Shown here: in pieces, positions 26,027 through 33,632 of the stretch
Layout of the letters: every line of letters starts with the position of its first letter
How positions within the stretch are numbered: position 1 is the stretch's first letter
IMG/VR virus record: IMGVR_UViG_3300035136_000041
Span: 1-63,198 of that record
Source of the DNA: a virus
Strand: one strand, 5' to 3'
Length of the DNA: 63,198 nt
The notes under the pieces: model-generated
The model's input: the letters and a program-made list of their open reading frames with translations, nothing else
The model's database searches: none
What the model was told of the DNA's origin: nothing
Program-made: the position numbers and the translations under genes

Positions 26027-26313
26027 CGTCTTTCTCCCGCTTTTTTGAATCGTTCCTCAAGTCGCGCCATCCTCTGGCGGACCTCGTCCATCTCTCGCTG
26101 TAGAGGTGCGAGGCTATTGATTTTTTGCTCGGCGGTACCGAGACGGTGATTGATTTGCCCAAGAACCGCATCGATCGCGTCAATCCTCTCTGTGATATCG
26201 GTCGTCCCGCGCGACGGTGCACGCATGTGATTCCCGCAGCCCCGACATACATACAACCCTTTGCTGAGGATCATGTCGTTGCCACACTTGAGGCATGAGA
26301 TAATGCGGCTCAT
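26023..26313 (-). CDS. Zinc-ribbon plus coiled-coil protein
   Basis: A 96-residue protein. Residues 7-26 are a zinc ribbon (CLKCGND ... CRGCG), followed by a coiled coil (LGQINHRLGTAEQK, REMDEVRQRMARLEE). Possible nucleic-acid-binding accessory; not assigned to a family. Confidence 0.65.
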   Translation of the reverse strand: MSRIISCLKCGNDMILSKGLYVCRGCGNHMRAPSRGTTDITERIDAIDAVLGQINHRLGTAEQKINSLAPLQREMDEVRQRMARLEERFKKAGERR

Positions 26314-26314
26314 C

Positions 26315-26488
26315 TTACTGCTCGACTTTCACACCGCCCAGCCCTTGAGCGATGTTGTTGGCCGCCGCATGGGCGAGCTTGGCAAGTAGAGCGCGGTCAC
26401 AATTGAGGTAAGCTGACACATGTCGATTGATGCCTTCCTCGATCTGACGCGCCAAGTCATTTTTCGAGATTGTCAGTTGCTCGTCCAT
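26315..26488 (-). CDS. Small helical protein, unknown
   Basis: A 57-residue product starting MDEQLTISKNDLARQ, mostly alpha-helical and ending GGVKVEQ. It packs tightly with the zinc-ribbon gene. Not recognised. Confidence 0.5.
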   Translation of the reverse strand: MDEQLTISKNDLARQIEEGINRHVSAYLNCDRALLAKLAHAAANNIAQGLGGVKVEQ

Positions 26489-26521
26489 CTCATCTACTCC
26501 ACTGGGGGTGATTCGTCCGTG

Positions 26522-26911
26522 CTACTCGTCGTCGCAATCGCGATCTGGCCCGACATCCGACTCACCTCGTACCCATGCGGCGCAAGCAGCCTCCGCATCC
26601 TCCGTCGTCGCGTAAACCCACCTTTCATAGGACTCGTCGTGCCAGGCCCACCACCGCGCTTTCAAATCCTGCACCTCTATCCGTGCGTTGGCGACGGCCT
26701 GCGCGCAGAGTTCGCGCGCCCTCACATCGGCGTCTATGTGCTCGGGCACGATGCCTAGGGTCTCGAGCTCGGCGCGGTGCTCGCCAACCTCGGCCATGTC
26801 GGTCAGGCCGCTGGCGAGGGCGACGTCGCACAGCGCTACTTGCAGGGTGTCGCCTGCCTGGGCCGCCTCGTTGCGCAGGGTCTCAATCTGATAATCGGTA
26901 ACTTCTCTCAT
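26522..26911 (-). CDS. Unknown 129-residue protein
   Basis: Acidic, Ala-rich helical protein beginning MREVTDYQIETLRNEA, with a WWAWHDESYERWVYATTEDAEAACAAW segment. The ATG is preceded by AAGGAGACG. Part of the leftward block of small accessory genes. Not recognised. Confidence 0.65.
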   Translation of the reverse strand: MREVTDYQIETLRNEAAQAGDTLQVALCDVALASGLTDMAEVGEHRAELETLGIVPEHIDADVRARELCAQAVANARIEVQDLKARWWAWHDESYERWVYATTEDAEAACAAWVRGESDVGPDRDCDDE

Positions 26912-26930
26912 CGTCGTCTCCTTTTACACG

Positions 26931-27380
26931 TTAGAATTTGGATCTGCGATTACCCTCGGTCGCCGAGGCGGGGTCCGCCGGGCTACCGTACACGTCGTAG
27001 GACCGACTGTAGTCGCCTAGGTCCTCGAGATCGAGCACATCCAAAGGGTTGCGGTCAGCACCTACTTGCTCGCGGTCAGTGCGGAGGTCACGCCGCAGGC
27101 GGGCGTCGTCCAGTTTGGCTTGCTGCTCGGACGACAGCTCGATTTTGGCGGACTCGCCGCGTACGAGGCGACCGCCCTTGATCACCCAACATCCACCGTC
27201 GGAGTCGGTGATCTCGAGCTCGTAGCCCCGCAGCCTCTTGGCTACACCGGCCGCCTGTTGTTTGGTGAGGCCGGTCTTAGCGGCCGGGAGCTTGGTGCCA
27301 GCCACGTCGCCGGAGGTGCCGCTGCGCAGTGCTGTAGGGGTGATTGTCCAGGTGAGCTGCTTTTTGTTTTGTGTCGTCAT
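26931..27380 (-). CDS. Unknown 149-residue protein, likely leaderless mRNA
   Basis: Begins MTTQNKKQLTWTITPTALR. It has a plausible small beta domain (YELEITDSDGGCWVIKGGRLV) and a charged C-terminus. The ATG lies 7 nt after the -10 of a promoter and there is no good Shine-Dalgarno, so transcription likely starts at the A of the AUG. Not recognised as a family. Confidence 0.65.
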   Translation of the reverse strand: MTTQNKKQLTWTITPTALRSGTSGDVAGTKLPAAKTGLTKQQAAGVAKRLRGYELEITDSDGGCWVIKGGRLVRGESAKIELSSEQQAKLDDARLRRDLRTDREQVGADRNPLDVLDLEDLGDYSRSYDVYGSPADPASATEGNRRSKF

Positions 27381-27386
27381 GATCCT

Positions 27387-27442
27387 AGTATCGTCGATTC
27401 GGGCTCGTTGTGCAATAAAAATCTACAGGTGGATGTCGATTT
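27387..27442 (-). promoter_or_regulatory. Promoter with AAATC/GATTT box
   Basis: On the minus strand TTGCAC (27415-27410), 17-bp spacer, GATACT (27392-27387), with the AAATC-N14-GATTT box at 27419-27442 just upstream. The spacer in the box (GACATCCACCTGTA) is nearly the same as at 25220-25233. The predicted +1 coincides with the ATG at 27380. Confidence 0.7.
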
Positions 27443-27455
27443 TGTACGGTGTGTA

Positions 27456-27794
27456 CTACTTTGTCCTACACGCTACTGAATCTCCATCCACAGCCCGGCC
27501 CGCGAGCAAATCTCCCTGAGAGCTGGGCACCCTAGGCCCGGCCTTGACTGGCACTGACAGCCCCTCTGATGGCGCGCCGTCCACCTCTCTCTTAGCTGAC
27601 GTAGAGCCATCTCCCCACGCGCTTCGATAATCTCTTGGTCGATATCGCATATCGACGACGACGAGCACCGATCCACCGAGTATATCGAGCACTGGTTTGA
27701 CTGCTGTAGCTGCATCGATCAGCACCTCCTGCCTGACGATTGTCTCATATCCACTTGGCCACCTCACTTTGATCGCATAGGCATTTGATCCCAT
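27456..27794 (-). CDS. Unknown 112-residue protein
   Basis: Starts MGSNAYAIKVRWPSGYETIV, with a beta-alpha N-terminal half and a low-complexity Ser/Gly/Pro-rich tail. It overlaps the upstream Gp37/68 gene by about 31 bp. Not recognised. Confidence 0.55.
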   Translation of the reverse strand: MGSNAYAIKVRWPSGYETIVRQEVLIDAATAVKPVLDILGGSVLVVVDMRYRPRDYRSAWGDGSTSAKREVDGAPSEGLSVPVKAGPRVPSSQGDLLAGRAVDGDSVACRTK

Positions 27795-28648
27795 ACTCTT
27801 CCCAGGACTTTCGGCATCTTGACAACCTGTCCGCCTTCGTGTGCTTGTTTCACAAATACAGGTATGTCGCTATCGACACATTGCCTAACAATGCCCGCAA
27901 TCCATTGATTGTCGCACTCGCGACGTCGAGGTCCTGACTCGGACCCTATGATTAGCCAATCAGCTTCGGAGTGACAATTCTCATTCATGGTGCCGCTGTA
28001 GACACGTCTGAGATCTATCGGCCCCAAAAGCGGCTCGAGCGAGAGGAAACGTAGGACGGCTGGAGTCCTGCGTAGATCTGGCCACAAACGTTCGAGGTCT
28101 GATTGTGTTGATGCTGACACTCCGAGCAAGACATTAGGTAAAGGCCACTGTAAGCATCCCCATTGTTTTGCAATCAAACGACCTGCTTCTTCGACAGAAT
28201 CAATAGCATAACTAGCAACTACCTTTGCTGTCCTACTATCACCCAATCTGAAATAGTTAGAATATTCAGGTGCTGGCAAACATTCTGATGTTTGTTGAAA
28301 CCATCGCCTCATTCTGTCTGGTCGTTTTGTGAGAACCAAATATGTATGGTTTGGAGTGGCTGCCATCACTCCAAAGATTGCCGCAATGTCTTCACTGCTA
28401 ACCTCTTTATGAAACAGATCCCCCATTGAACAGACGAATATCCCCTTACGCGGATTTCTCCATCGCAGTGGTTGGGTGAATCTATCACGATGCAACGTCA
28501 CCTTGAATGGATCGTCTGCCGGATATCCACATCTACCACGCAGACGTTTTGCCATTCGCTCGGCGTAGCAATTTTTGCAGCCGGTAGCTATTTTGGTGCA
28601 TCCTGTTACAGGATTCCAGACCTCATCAGTCCATTCGATCTTAGTCAT
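27764..28648 (-). CDS. Phage Gp37/Gp68 family protein (DUF5131)
   Basis: A 294-residue protein. MTKIEWTDEVWNPVTGCTKIATGCKNCYAERMAKRL is the diagnostic Cys-rich start of the Gp37/Gp68 family, with GIFVCSMGDLFHKEV and LVLTKRPDRMRRW following. The three N-terminal Cys suggest an Fe-S or zinc site, and the family is distantly compared with radical-SAM/SPL-like proteins. Activity unproven. ATG 28648 overlaps the upstream ATPase stop. Confidence 0.85.
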   Translation of the reverse strand: MTKIEWTDEVWNPVTGCTKIATGCKNCYAERMAKRLRGRCGYPADDPFKVTLHRDRFTQPLRWRNPRKGIFVCSMGDLFHKEVSSEDIAAIFGVMAATPNHTYLVLTKRPDRMRRWFQQTSECLPAPEYSNYFRLGDSRTAKVVASYAIDSVEEAGRLIAKQWGCLQWPLPNVLLGVSASTQSDLERLWPDLRRTPAVLRFLSLEPLLGPIDLRRVYSGTMNENCHSEADWLIIGSESGPRRRECDNQWIAGIVRQCVDSDIPVFVKQAHEGGQVVKMPKVLGRVWDQMPMRSK

Positions 28649-29879
28649 CGACGATCTCCCCATCGCAAATCACGATCGAGCACCCAGCCCCATCGTCACT
28701 CACCCTCTCAAGCCAGATTTGAGCGTCGTGCTCCTCAGCCATCTGGGCCATGATCTTGAGACCCTCTTCATCAAGACGTGACCCATCACGTATACGTAGC
28801 ACGTTGAGCTTGGGGTTCATCGCCAATCCAATAGCCGTTGACACGCGCAATCGTTGACCATGGCTAGCTTGCTCGAACGGCACCTCATCGAAAGTCACCC
28901 CATCATCTGTAGCCGCGAGACCTTTGATTGGGTACTTGGCGTTTGCTGTTGCGTCGGCCTTCACCTCGTCGATCTGATGAATATAATTCGTCAGTCGATC
29001 CGATTCAGCCATCTGCTCTTTAAGCTCTGTCTCGAGACGGCGCCGTTCCTTCATGGATCGCACTGCGGCGTTTGTCTGCTCGGCGGTGGCAATCTTCTCG
29101 CGGATTTCGTCGAGGTCTTCATCGACAAGCGTCTTCACTTCGCCGGCTAGACGTTTGCCTTCGTCGGACGTGACCTTGAATTCTTCGCGAAGCTTAGCCA
29201 GCTTCTCCTCTGTCCGCTTGATTTCCTCGAGGAGACTTTTCGCGGTAGACCGCAACCCGTCGAGCATTTGCCGTTGCTCAGCGTTCGCCGCATTCACTTC
29301 CCTGCGGCGATCAATCTCCTTGGTGAGCTCGGCGACCGAGACTTCTTCATCCGGCACCTTGGCTCTTGGTGGCAGCTTCGAGATCGCCCCTTGTAGACGT
29401 TTGATCTCGCGCCCCACCTCGGTACGTTTATCGTATGCTTCCTTACGCTTCTCGTTCTCAGCGGTAAAGTCGAGCCCGACGAGCTTACGCAGAGTCTCAG
29501 CTTGCTTCTTCGGAGGCATGCGTTCGAACTCGAGGGGATCGAAGCTGATCGGTGAAGTGATCTCATCGAACAATTGTTGCGGTGATGTGATCCGCGAGCC
29601 ATCCTTCGCATCGACTTTGAGGTATTCACCTTTCTCTGTGATCGTCAGCCTCGCGACGAACTCATCTGTCTCCATAACGATATTGGATTTGTCGTCACCA
29701 TGACGGATTGGGTCGCGTGGTATGCGTTTCTTGCCGCCGAGAATAGCATCGATCGCAGATAGGACGCTTGTCTTCCCACTTCCATTGACCCCGCCAATGA
29801 CGACCAGAGATCCATCTGGTTCGATCTCGGCGGTCTTGATCTTCATGAATGACTTGATATCGAGTCTTGTAATTTTCAT
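28641..29879 (-). CDS. SbcC/Rad50-like ATPase
   Basis: A 412-residue protein; ATG 29879 overlaps the RecT stop (ATGA). Walker A is GGVNGSGKTS at about residue 31. A central coiled coil (residues 140-260, with LEEIKRTEEKLAKLREEF) is followed by an ABC-type signature region (ASHGQRLRVSTAIGLA) and a Walker-B-like LNVLRIRDGS with downstream WLERVSDDGAG. This small SMC-like ATPase accompanies RecT and a nuclease in many phages and likely works in recombination-linked DNA end processing. Confidence 0.85.
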   Translation of the reverse strand: MKITRLDIKSFMKIKTAEIEPDGSLVVIGGVNGSGKTSVLSAIDAILGGKKRIPRDPIRHGDDKSNIVMETDEFVARLTITEKGEYLKVDAKDGSRITSPQQLFDEITSPISFDPLEFERMPPKKQAETLRKLVGLDFTAENEKRKEAYDKRTEVGREIKRLQGAISKLPPRAKVPDEEVSVAELTKEIDRRREVNAANAEQRQMLDGLRSTAKSLLEEIKRTEEKLAKLREEFKVTSDEGKRLAGEVKTLVDEDLDEIREKIATAEQTNAAVRSMKERRRLETELKEQMAESDRLTNYIHQIDEVKADATANAKYPIKGLAATDDGVTFDEVPFEQASHGQRLRVSTAIGLAMNPKLNVLRIRDGSRLDEEGLKIMAQMAEEHDAQIWLERVSDDGAGCSIVICDGEIVDD

Positions 29880-30712
29880 CACCAATTAACCTCGTCTTCA
29901 TCAGTCGGCGTGGGCGGCTCGTCATCAGCGGGCTTTGACGGCTCTGTCTTCGGTGGTGGTCCCTTCGCTTTCTTGCCTACCTTCTGAACACCTTCTTTTG
30001 GTTCCGTCGTTGGTAAATCCAATTGTGCATCTTCGGTTTTATCAATGGGAGCCTCGGTGCTTTTGTCGCGCACGACCTTATGCAGCCCCTCGCGCAACTC
30101 GTCACCCCCCCCGTCCCAATGCGGAGTCACATTGACGATGTCACGTTCCTCTTCAACAACGCGCATACCGCGCAGTTTATCGGGAAAAGCATCGCGTAAT
30201 GCAAAAGCCCTAGCGCGCATCTGGAGCATACGCCATGGGTAATTGTTCCAAGTATTCTTTCCCCAAAGTCCAGCCGTTTTTGCATCATCTATTGTGAATG
30301 AACGTGTAACTGGCACCTTGCCACGACGCTTGGCTGTACAAGTAGCCTTGCCAGTCTTCTTGATCTCCTCGAAGTCATCCTCAATAATGTCTTCGCATTC
30401 CGGATCCGATTTGATGAGTGCCAACATCGCGTCACCCCACAGTGAGGGCCGCCCATTGATTACCGCGATGTTTTGGATCGCAGCCATCGGCGTAAGCCCC
30501 ACCTCAGCGCCCATTTGCATAGCCACGAGGATTGCACCTGGGTTGCCGACATAGTCTTTAGGGACCATTCCGCTATGGGCGATGATCTTGGCACACTCGA
30601 TAGCCTCTTGGAGATTACCCGGCCTCATCATACCAAATGAGTCCAGACCGACAGGCATCGCTTCACGTTTTTGCAGTGCCTTCTCTTCTTGTTTGGTTGG
30701 TTTGTCTGACAT
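29879..30712 (-). CDS. RecT-family single-strand annealing protein
   Basis: A 277-residue protein. ECAKIIAHSGMVPKDYVGNPGAILVAMQMGAEVGLTPMAAIQNIAVINGRPSLWGDAM is the RecT/Redbeta-type core. AGLWGKNTWNNYPWRMLQMRARAFALRDAFPD is also characteristic. The last 50 residues are Pro/Lys-rich and disordered. It anneals complementary strands, with the nuclease encoded next to it. Confidence 0.92.
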   Translation of the reverse strand: MSDKPTKQEEKALQKREAMPVGLDSFGMMRPGNLQEAIECAKIIAHSGMVPKDYVGNPGAILVAMQMGAEVGLTPMAAIQNIAVINGRPSLWGDAMLALIKSDPECEDIIEDDFEEIKKTGKATCTAKRRGKVPVTRSFTIDDAKTAGLWGKNTWNNYPWRMLQMRARAFALRDAFPDKLRGMRVVEEERDIVNVTPHWDGGGDELREGLHKVVRDKSTEAPIDKTEDAQLDLPTTEPKEGVQKVGKKAKGPPPKTEPSKPADDEPPTPTDEDEVNW

Positions 30713-30721
30713 GTGTGTCTC

Positions 30722-31801
30722 CTATGATTTGCTGACCTTGATTCGTGGCTTGGTGACCTTCTCCACGGCTCCGACTTCGCAAAGCCGCTCCAGTGTTTCC
30801 CTCATGTAAGCCGCCGCTTTGCCTTTGGGAGCTCTTCCTTTCAGGACTTCCTGCAACCCTGATTTAGTAATCTTGAGAGCGATATTAACCTCATCCTTGG
30901 TGAGTTTCAACTCTTCTCTGAGGATGCGCATGGCTTTTGACGGCCTGATATAGTCTTGTTCCTGTTGGTCGATCGTAATCTCTCTACCGTCTGAGGTCAC
31001 AACCGGCCCGCTGGCGATCATGGATTTGAGGACCTTATCATAATGCCGCAATGCTCTTCCTATAACACGCGAACGATCGTATAGGTCAGCAATGACTGTT
31101 GGTGTGATTGACGACTCATCATCGATTGCCTCCAAAGCCGTGATACCTGAGCGAGTCCACTCGTCCTTGGCTCGACAATTCATCTGTCTGGGACAGTACC
31201 GGCAGGCATCATAGCTCGGACCATACCGATTGGGGTCGGCCACTTGAGCGAGTAATTCATCGCGTAGCCTGTCGAGGTCTTCGTCGCGGAACTTGTGAAT
31301 GCGAACCTCGCCTATTCGTACCCAGACTTCGGCCCCTAGGATGTAACCACGATCTGGCATACCATGCATATCGCGTAGCAAATAGGCATAGCTGCGAATC
31401 TGATTTGGATGCTCTGATGGACTCCAACCGAACTTCCAGTCGAGCACCGCATGTCCTGCTACACTGACAAGATCTGATGTTCCTCGTAGAGTGACTTCGT
31501 CAGATAAATCAGCAGCCATATGGCATTCGCACTCAGCTTTTGGATACCACTTTGAAAGCCATTCCCAAGCCTCTTTAGCGCGCCTAGCCATACCGACAAG
31601 CACGTCTGGATCAACACCGTAGATGTCAGCCGCTTGGTCTATGGTGGCCCCAAATCCGGTTATTAACCGAGGCATGCACGCATGGCCAGCAGTGCCCTCG
31701 ATTGCTTCTGGATCGTTTGGCGAATACGGCGCGTCTGTTGGGATGAGACTTCCAGCACAGTGAAGTGCACGATCTGTCGAGCTGGATCTGACCGTTGTCA
31801 T
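30722..31801 (-). CDS. DUF2800 Cas4/RecB-like nuclease
   Basis: A 359-residue protein. It has the DUF2800 pattern: SSTDRALHCAGSLIPT start, EGTAGHACMPRL, LRGTSDLVSVAGHAVLDWKFGW (PD-(D/E)XK catalytic core D...DWK), then the CRYCPRQMNCRAKDEW Cys cluster for an Fe-S site. It probably resects DNA ends to load RecT. It overlaps the Tnp20-like gene by 4 bp. Confidence 0.88.
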   Translation of the reverse strand: MTTVRSSSTDRALHCAGSLIPTDAPYSPNDPEAIEGTAGHACMPRLITGFGATIDQAADIYGVDPDVLVGMARRAKEAWEWLSKWYPKAECECHMAADLSDEVTLRGTSDLVSVAGHAVLDWKFGWSPSEHPNQIRSYAYLLRDMHGMPDRGYILGAEVWVRIGEVRIHKFRDEDLDRLRDELLAQVADPNRYGPSYDACRYCPRQMNCRAKDEWTRSGITALEAIDDESSITPTVIADLYDRSRVIGRALRHYDKVLKSMIASGPVVTSDGREITIDQQEQDYIRPSKAMRILREELKLTKDEVNIALKITKSGLQEVLKGRAPKGKAAAYMRETLERLCEVGAVEKVTKPRIKVSKS

Positions 31802-32817
31802 GACGCGTCACCTTTCTTGCTCAGCGCTCTCCACGCTTTCCAAAGCCTACGGATCGCTTCCTTTTCCATACGTCGCTTTGCTCTGTTATGTGCATGTGCC
31901 TTCGTCATCTTTTCATTTCTCTCAAGCTCGTAAGCTTTCCGCGCATCATATATACGTCGGAATTCACCAGCATCTTCGCCCTTCCCCTGACCCTTTATCA
32001 GGCAATCACCAAGCGTCCACACAGCCGACCTCCTGGTTGGAGAGTACCCCATTTCAATCGCCAGCTCTTTATCCAATGTTTTGCACTGCCGCTTCCCCTT
32101 AATGACTGCCAATCCGAGTCGCTTCCAGACTTTAGCAGGATTCGCATACAGAGACAAGTCTCCTGTCTCACCAATGATGCATGCCAAATTTGTGTGCCCG
32201 AACCCTTTCACGGTGTCGACCCACGAGCAGACGGGGAGCTTGGCGGCAAGTTTTGTCATGTCGGCACGCAATCGTTTCTCGGAGCGGTTGATTGTATCGC
32301 GAGCTTGGAACATTGGCTTGCACCAGAGATAGGCCTTGGCAGCAACGGCGTGATGGTTAACACTGTTCTCATGGCCGCCAAGGCCTTCCTGGTTGGCGGC
32401 AACCGCGGAATGGTTAACATTGAGCTCCTGGCCGCCAGGATCCTTATGGATCGCACAGAGCTCTCTATACAGATCGTCTGCGCGTTTCAATCCGGCTTTG
32501 TCATTCTTGCCTTTGACATCGACAAATCGCCGACAAACGGCTTTGACGCGATTGGTAAGTGCGACCTGTATTCTTACGAGATCATTGCGTTGAGCCTTTA
32601 GCTCGCGCAACGTTTCACAGATAGATCCGAGCCCGTCGGCAACTACGGAATGGGCAACACTGCTCGTATGACCAACGGGCTCGGAAAGGTTTTCTGGTTG
32701 AGACATGGCTCGGCTGGTTTGCACTTCCTCAACGGTCTCGCCAGAATCTAGATTGTTTTGAGCAGACATGCTCTGCATGGTGTTCACCGTGTGCTTGGTC
32801 TTACTCAAAGCTTTCAT
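31798..32817 (-). CDS. IS110-family Tnp20-domain protein without DEDD domain
   Basis: A 339-residue protein starting at ATG 32817 after AGGAGAAAA. Residues 60-125 are a coiled coil. From about residue 165 it resembles the transposase_20 (Tnp20) half of IS110-family recombinases: CSWVDTVKGFGHTNLACIIGETGDL (helix-hairpin-helix), then KVWKRLGLAVIKG, and the C-terminal HAHNRAKRRMEKEAIRRLW helix. The N-terminal DEDD RuvC-like domain is missing, and the usual GLxP..SG catalytic-Ser region is altered (LAVIKGKRQC). Five RNA hairpins of the array at 32332-33135 lie inside its coding sequence. Likely a nucleic-acid-binding protein acting on that array; activity unknown. Confidence 0.7.
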   Translation of the reverse strand: MKALSKTKHTVNTMQSMSAQNNLDSGETVEEVQTSRAMSQPENLSEPVGHTSSVAHSVVADGLGSICETLRELKAQRNDLVRIQVALTNRVKAVCRRFVDVKGKNDKAGLKRADDLYRELCAIHKDPGGQELNVNHSAVAANQEGLGGHENSVNHHAVAAKAYLWCKPMFQARDTINRSEKRLRADMTKLAAKLPVCSWVDTVKGFGHTNLACIIGETGDLSLYANPAKVWKRLGLAVIKGKRQCKTLDKELAIEMGYSPTRRSAVWTLGDCLIKGQGKGEDAGEFRRIYDARKAYELERNEKMTKAHAHNRAKRRMEKEAIRRLWKAWRALSKKGDAS

Positions 32818-33135
32818 CTTTTTCTCCTAGGCTGAGGTTCTAGTGAGACATCATTGACATGGGTAACATTGATCTATAGGTCTCACCAGAAGCCCATTCA
32901 TCATACCACGAAGTTTTGGTGATTGCAATCTCCTAATGGGCATCACGTCAAGTTTGGCAATCACCAATTCATCAACCACCTGGTTCAACAACAGAACATC
33001 GGCGGGCATCACGACTGTGTTGGTCGTCGAGCCAGGCGGCAATCCTTCCTTGGTTTACACTGCCTTACTGACCGCCTAGCTCGACTGACTAATGCACCGC
33101 TACTGTGGGTTACATTCCCCGAGTGGCATTAGTCA
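32332..33135 (-). ncRNA. Array of ten RNA hairpins with 30-nt loops
   Basis: Ten stem-loops read on the minus strand, each with a 30-nt apical loop. Loop positions: H1 33125-33096, H2 33070-33041, H3 33022-32993, H4 32956-32927, H5 32879-32850, H6 32797-32768, H7 32734-32705, H8 32670-32641, H9 32430-32401, H10 32373-32344. Stems are 7-14 bp with unrelated sequences, for example H8 CCGAGCCCGTTGGT with GCCGACGGGCTCGG, and H2 TCGAGCTAGGCGGT with GCCGCCTGGCTCGA. Loop positions 11-21 fit RTGWWRMCCAT, with TG and CC invariant in all ten. Most loops start with CA. Nearly all imperfect pairs are G-U on the minus strand and would be A-C on the plus strand. H1-H5 precede the Tnp20-like gene; H6-H10 are inside it. 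Confidence 0.85.
32900..32928 (-). promoter_or_regulatory. Promoter for Tnp20-like gene inside the hairpin array
   Basis: On the minus strand TTGCAA (32928-32923), 17-bp spacer, TATGAT (32905-32900). The predicted start at about 32893 lies next to the first base of hairpin H5 (32891), so H5 would be the 5' end of the mRNA. The -35 overlaps the 3' arm of H4. Confidence 0.65.
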
Positions 33136-33632
33136 CATCTTGCCTCTTTCTTAAGGCGTTTTAAATCACCCTCCGTGAATACTGCACCAACTACTTTATT
33201 GTCCGGCATCTTATCTGCAATCAACGTGAGCCACTTCGCTCGTCGTCTTTTGCTGTCTGCAATACGGTTGTATAATGCAGCCGTAGCTACAACGTCACCC
33301 TTCATTGCGTGACCTAGTGGCAATCCATCGAGCAATCGAAAACCCATCAGCGAGTCAGCGGCGAATCGAAGTCGCGCCCCACATTGATCTTGTGCAGGTT
33401 CCGATTGGCGAACAGGTTTAGATGATTTCCCAGTTGGGGGGGTGGCAAAGTTCTCGATAGCCAGCTGGCATGCCTGCCTAAGGAACGGCTCGGTCAACAT
33501 CCGCCAGAGCAATTTGTCTTTGCGAGCTTCACTCTCGAGCCGATCAACGGCGTCTTGTTTAGTCTTGGTCCTCTTGATCGCAGTCGATATGTAACGCCGC
33601 AGATAGACTTCGTTCGCATCGTCTGTCGCCAT
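33129..33632 (-). CDS. Unknown 167-residue protein
   Basis: ATG 33632 follows AGGAGCG. The product is basic and helical: YLRRYISTAIKRTKTKQDAVDRLE, LWRMLTEPFLRQACQLAIENF, then GDVVATAALYNRIADSKRRRAKWL. First gene of the leftward block, so expressed early from the divergent promoter region. Its stop codon lies in the stem of hairpin H1. Not recognised. Confidence 0.7.
   Translation of the reverse strand: MATDDANEVYLRRYISTAIKRTKTKQDAVDRLESEARKDKLLWRMLTEPFLRQACQLAIENFATPPTGKSSKPVRQSEPAQDQCGARLRFAADSLMGFRLLDGLPLGHAMKGDVVATAALYNRIADSKRRRAKWLTLIADKMPDNKVVGAVFTEGDLKRLKKEARCD

Noticed and set aside
27456-27715. Alternative frame of the 112-residue gene
   Set aside because: Shadow frame with no start site and low-complexity product.
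32330-32700. Peptide repeat NVNHSAVA as a protein feature
   Set aside because: The same DNA unit occurs in another frame and in noncoding sequence, so the peptide repeat is a by-product.
32332-33135. CRISPR array
   Set aside because: The repeats are not identical, spacing is irregular, and the conserved part is a loop core with variable paired stems, not direct repeats with unique spacers.
31798-33135. Intact IS110 insertion sequence
   Set aside because: No DEDD domain, no element ends, and the gene is tightly fused into a phage operon by 4-bp overlap.
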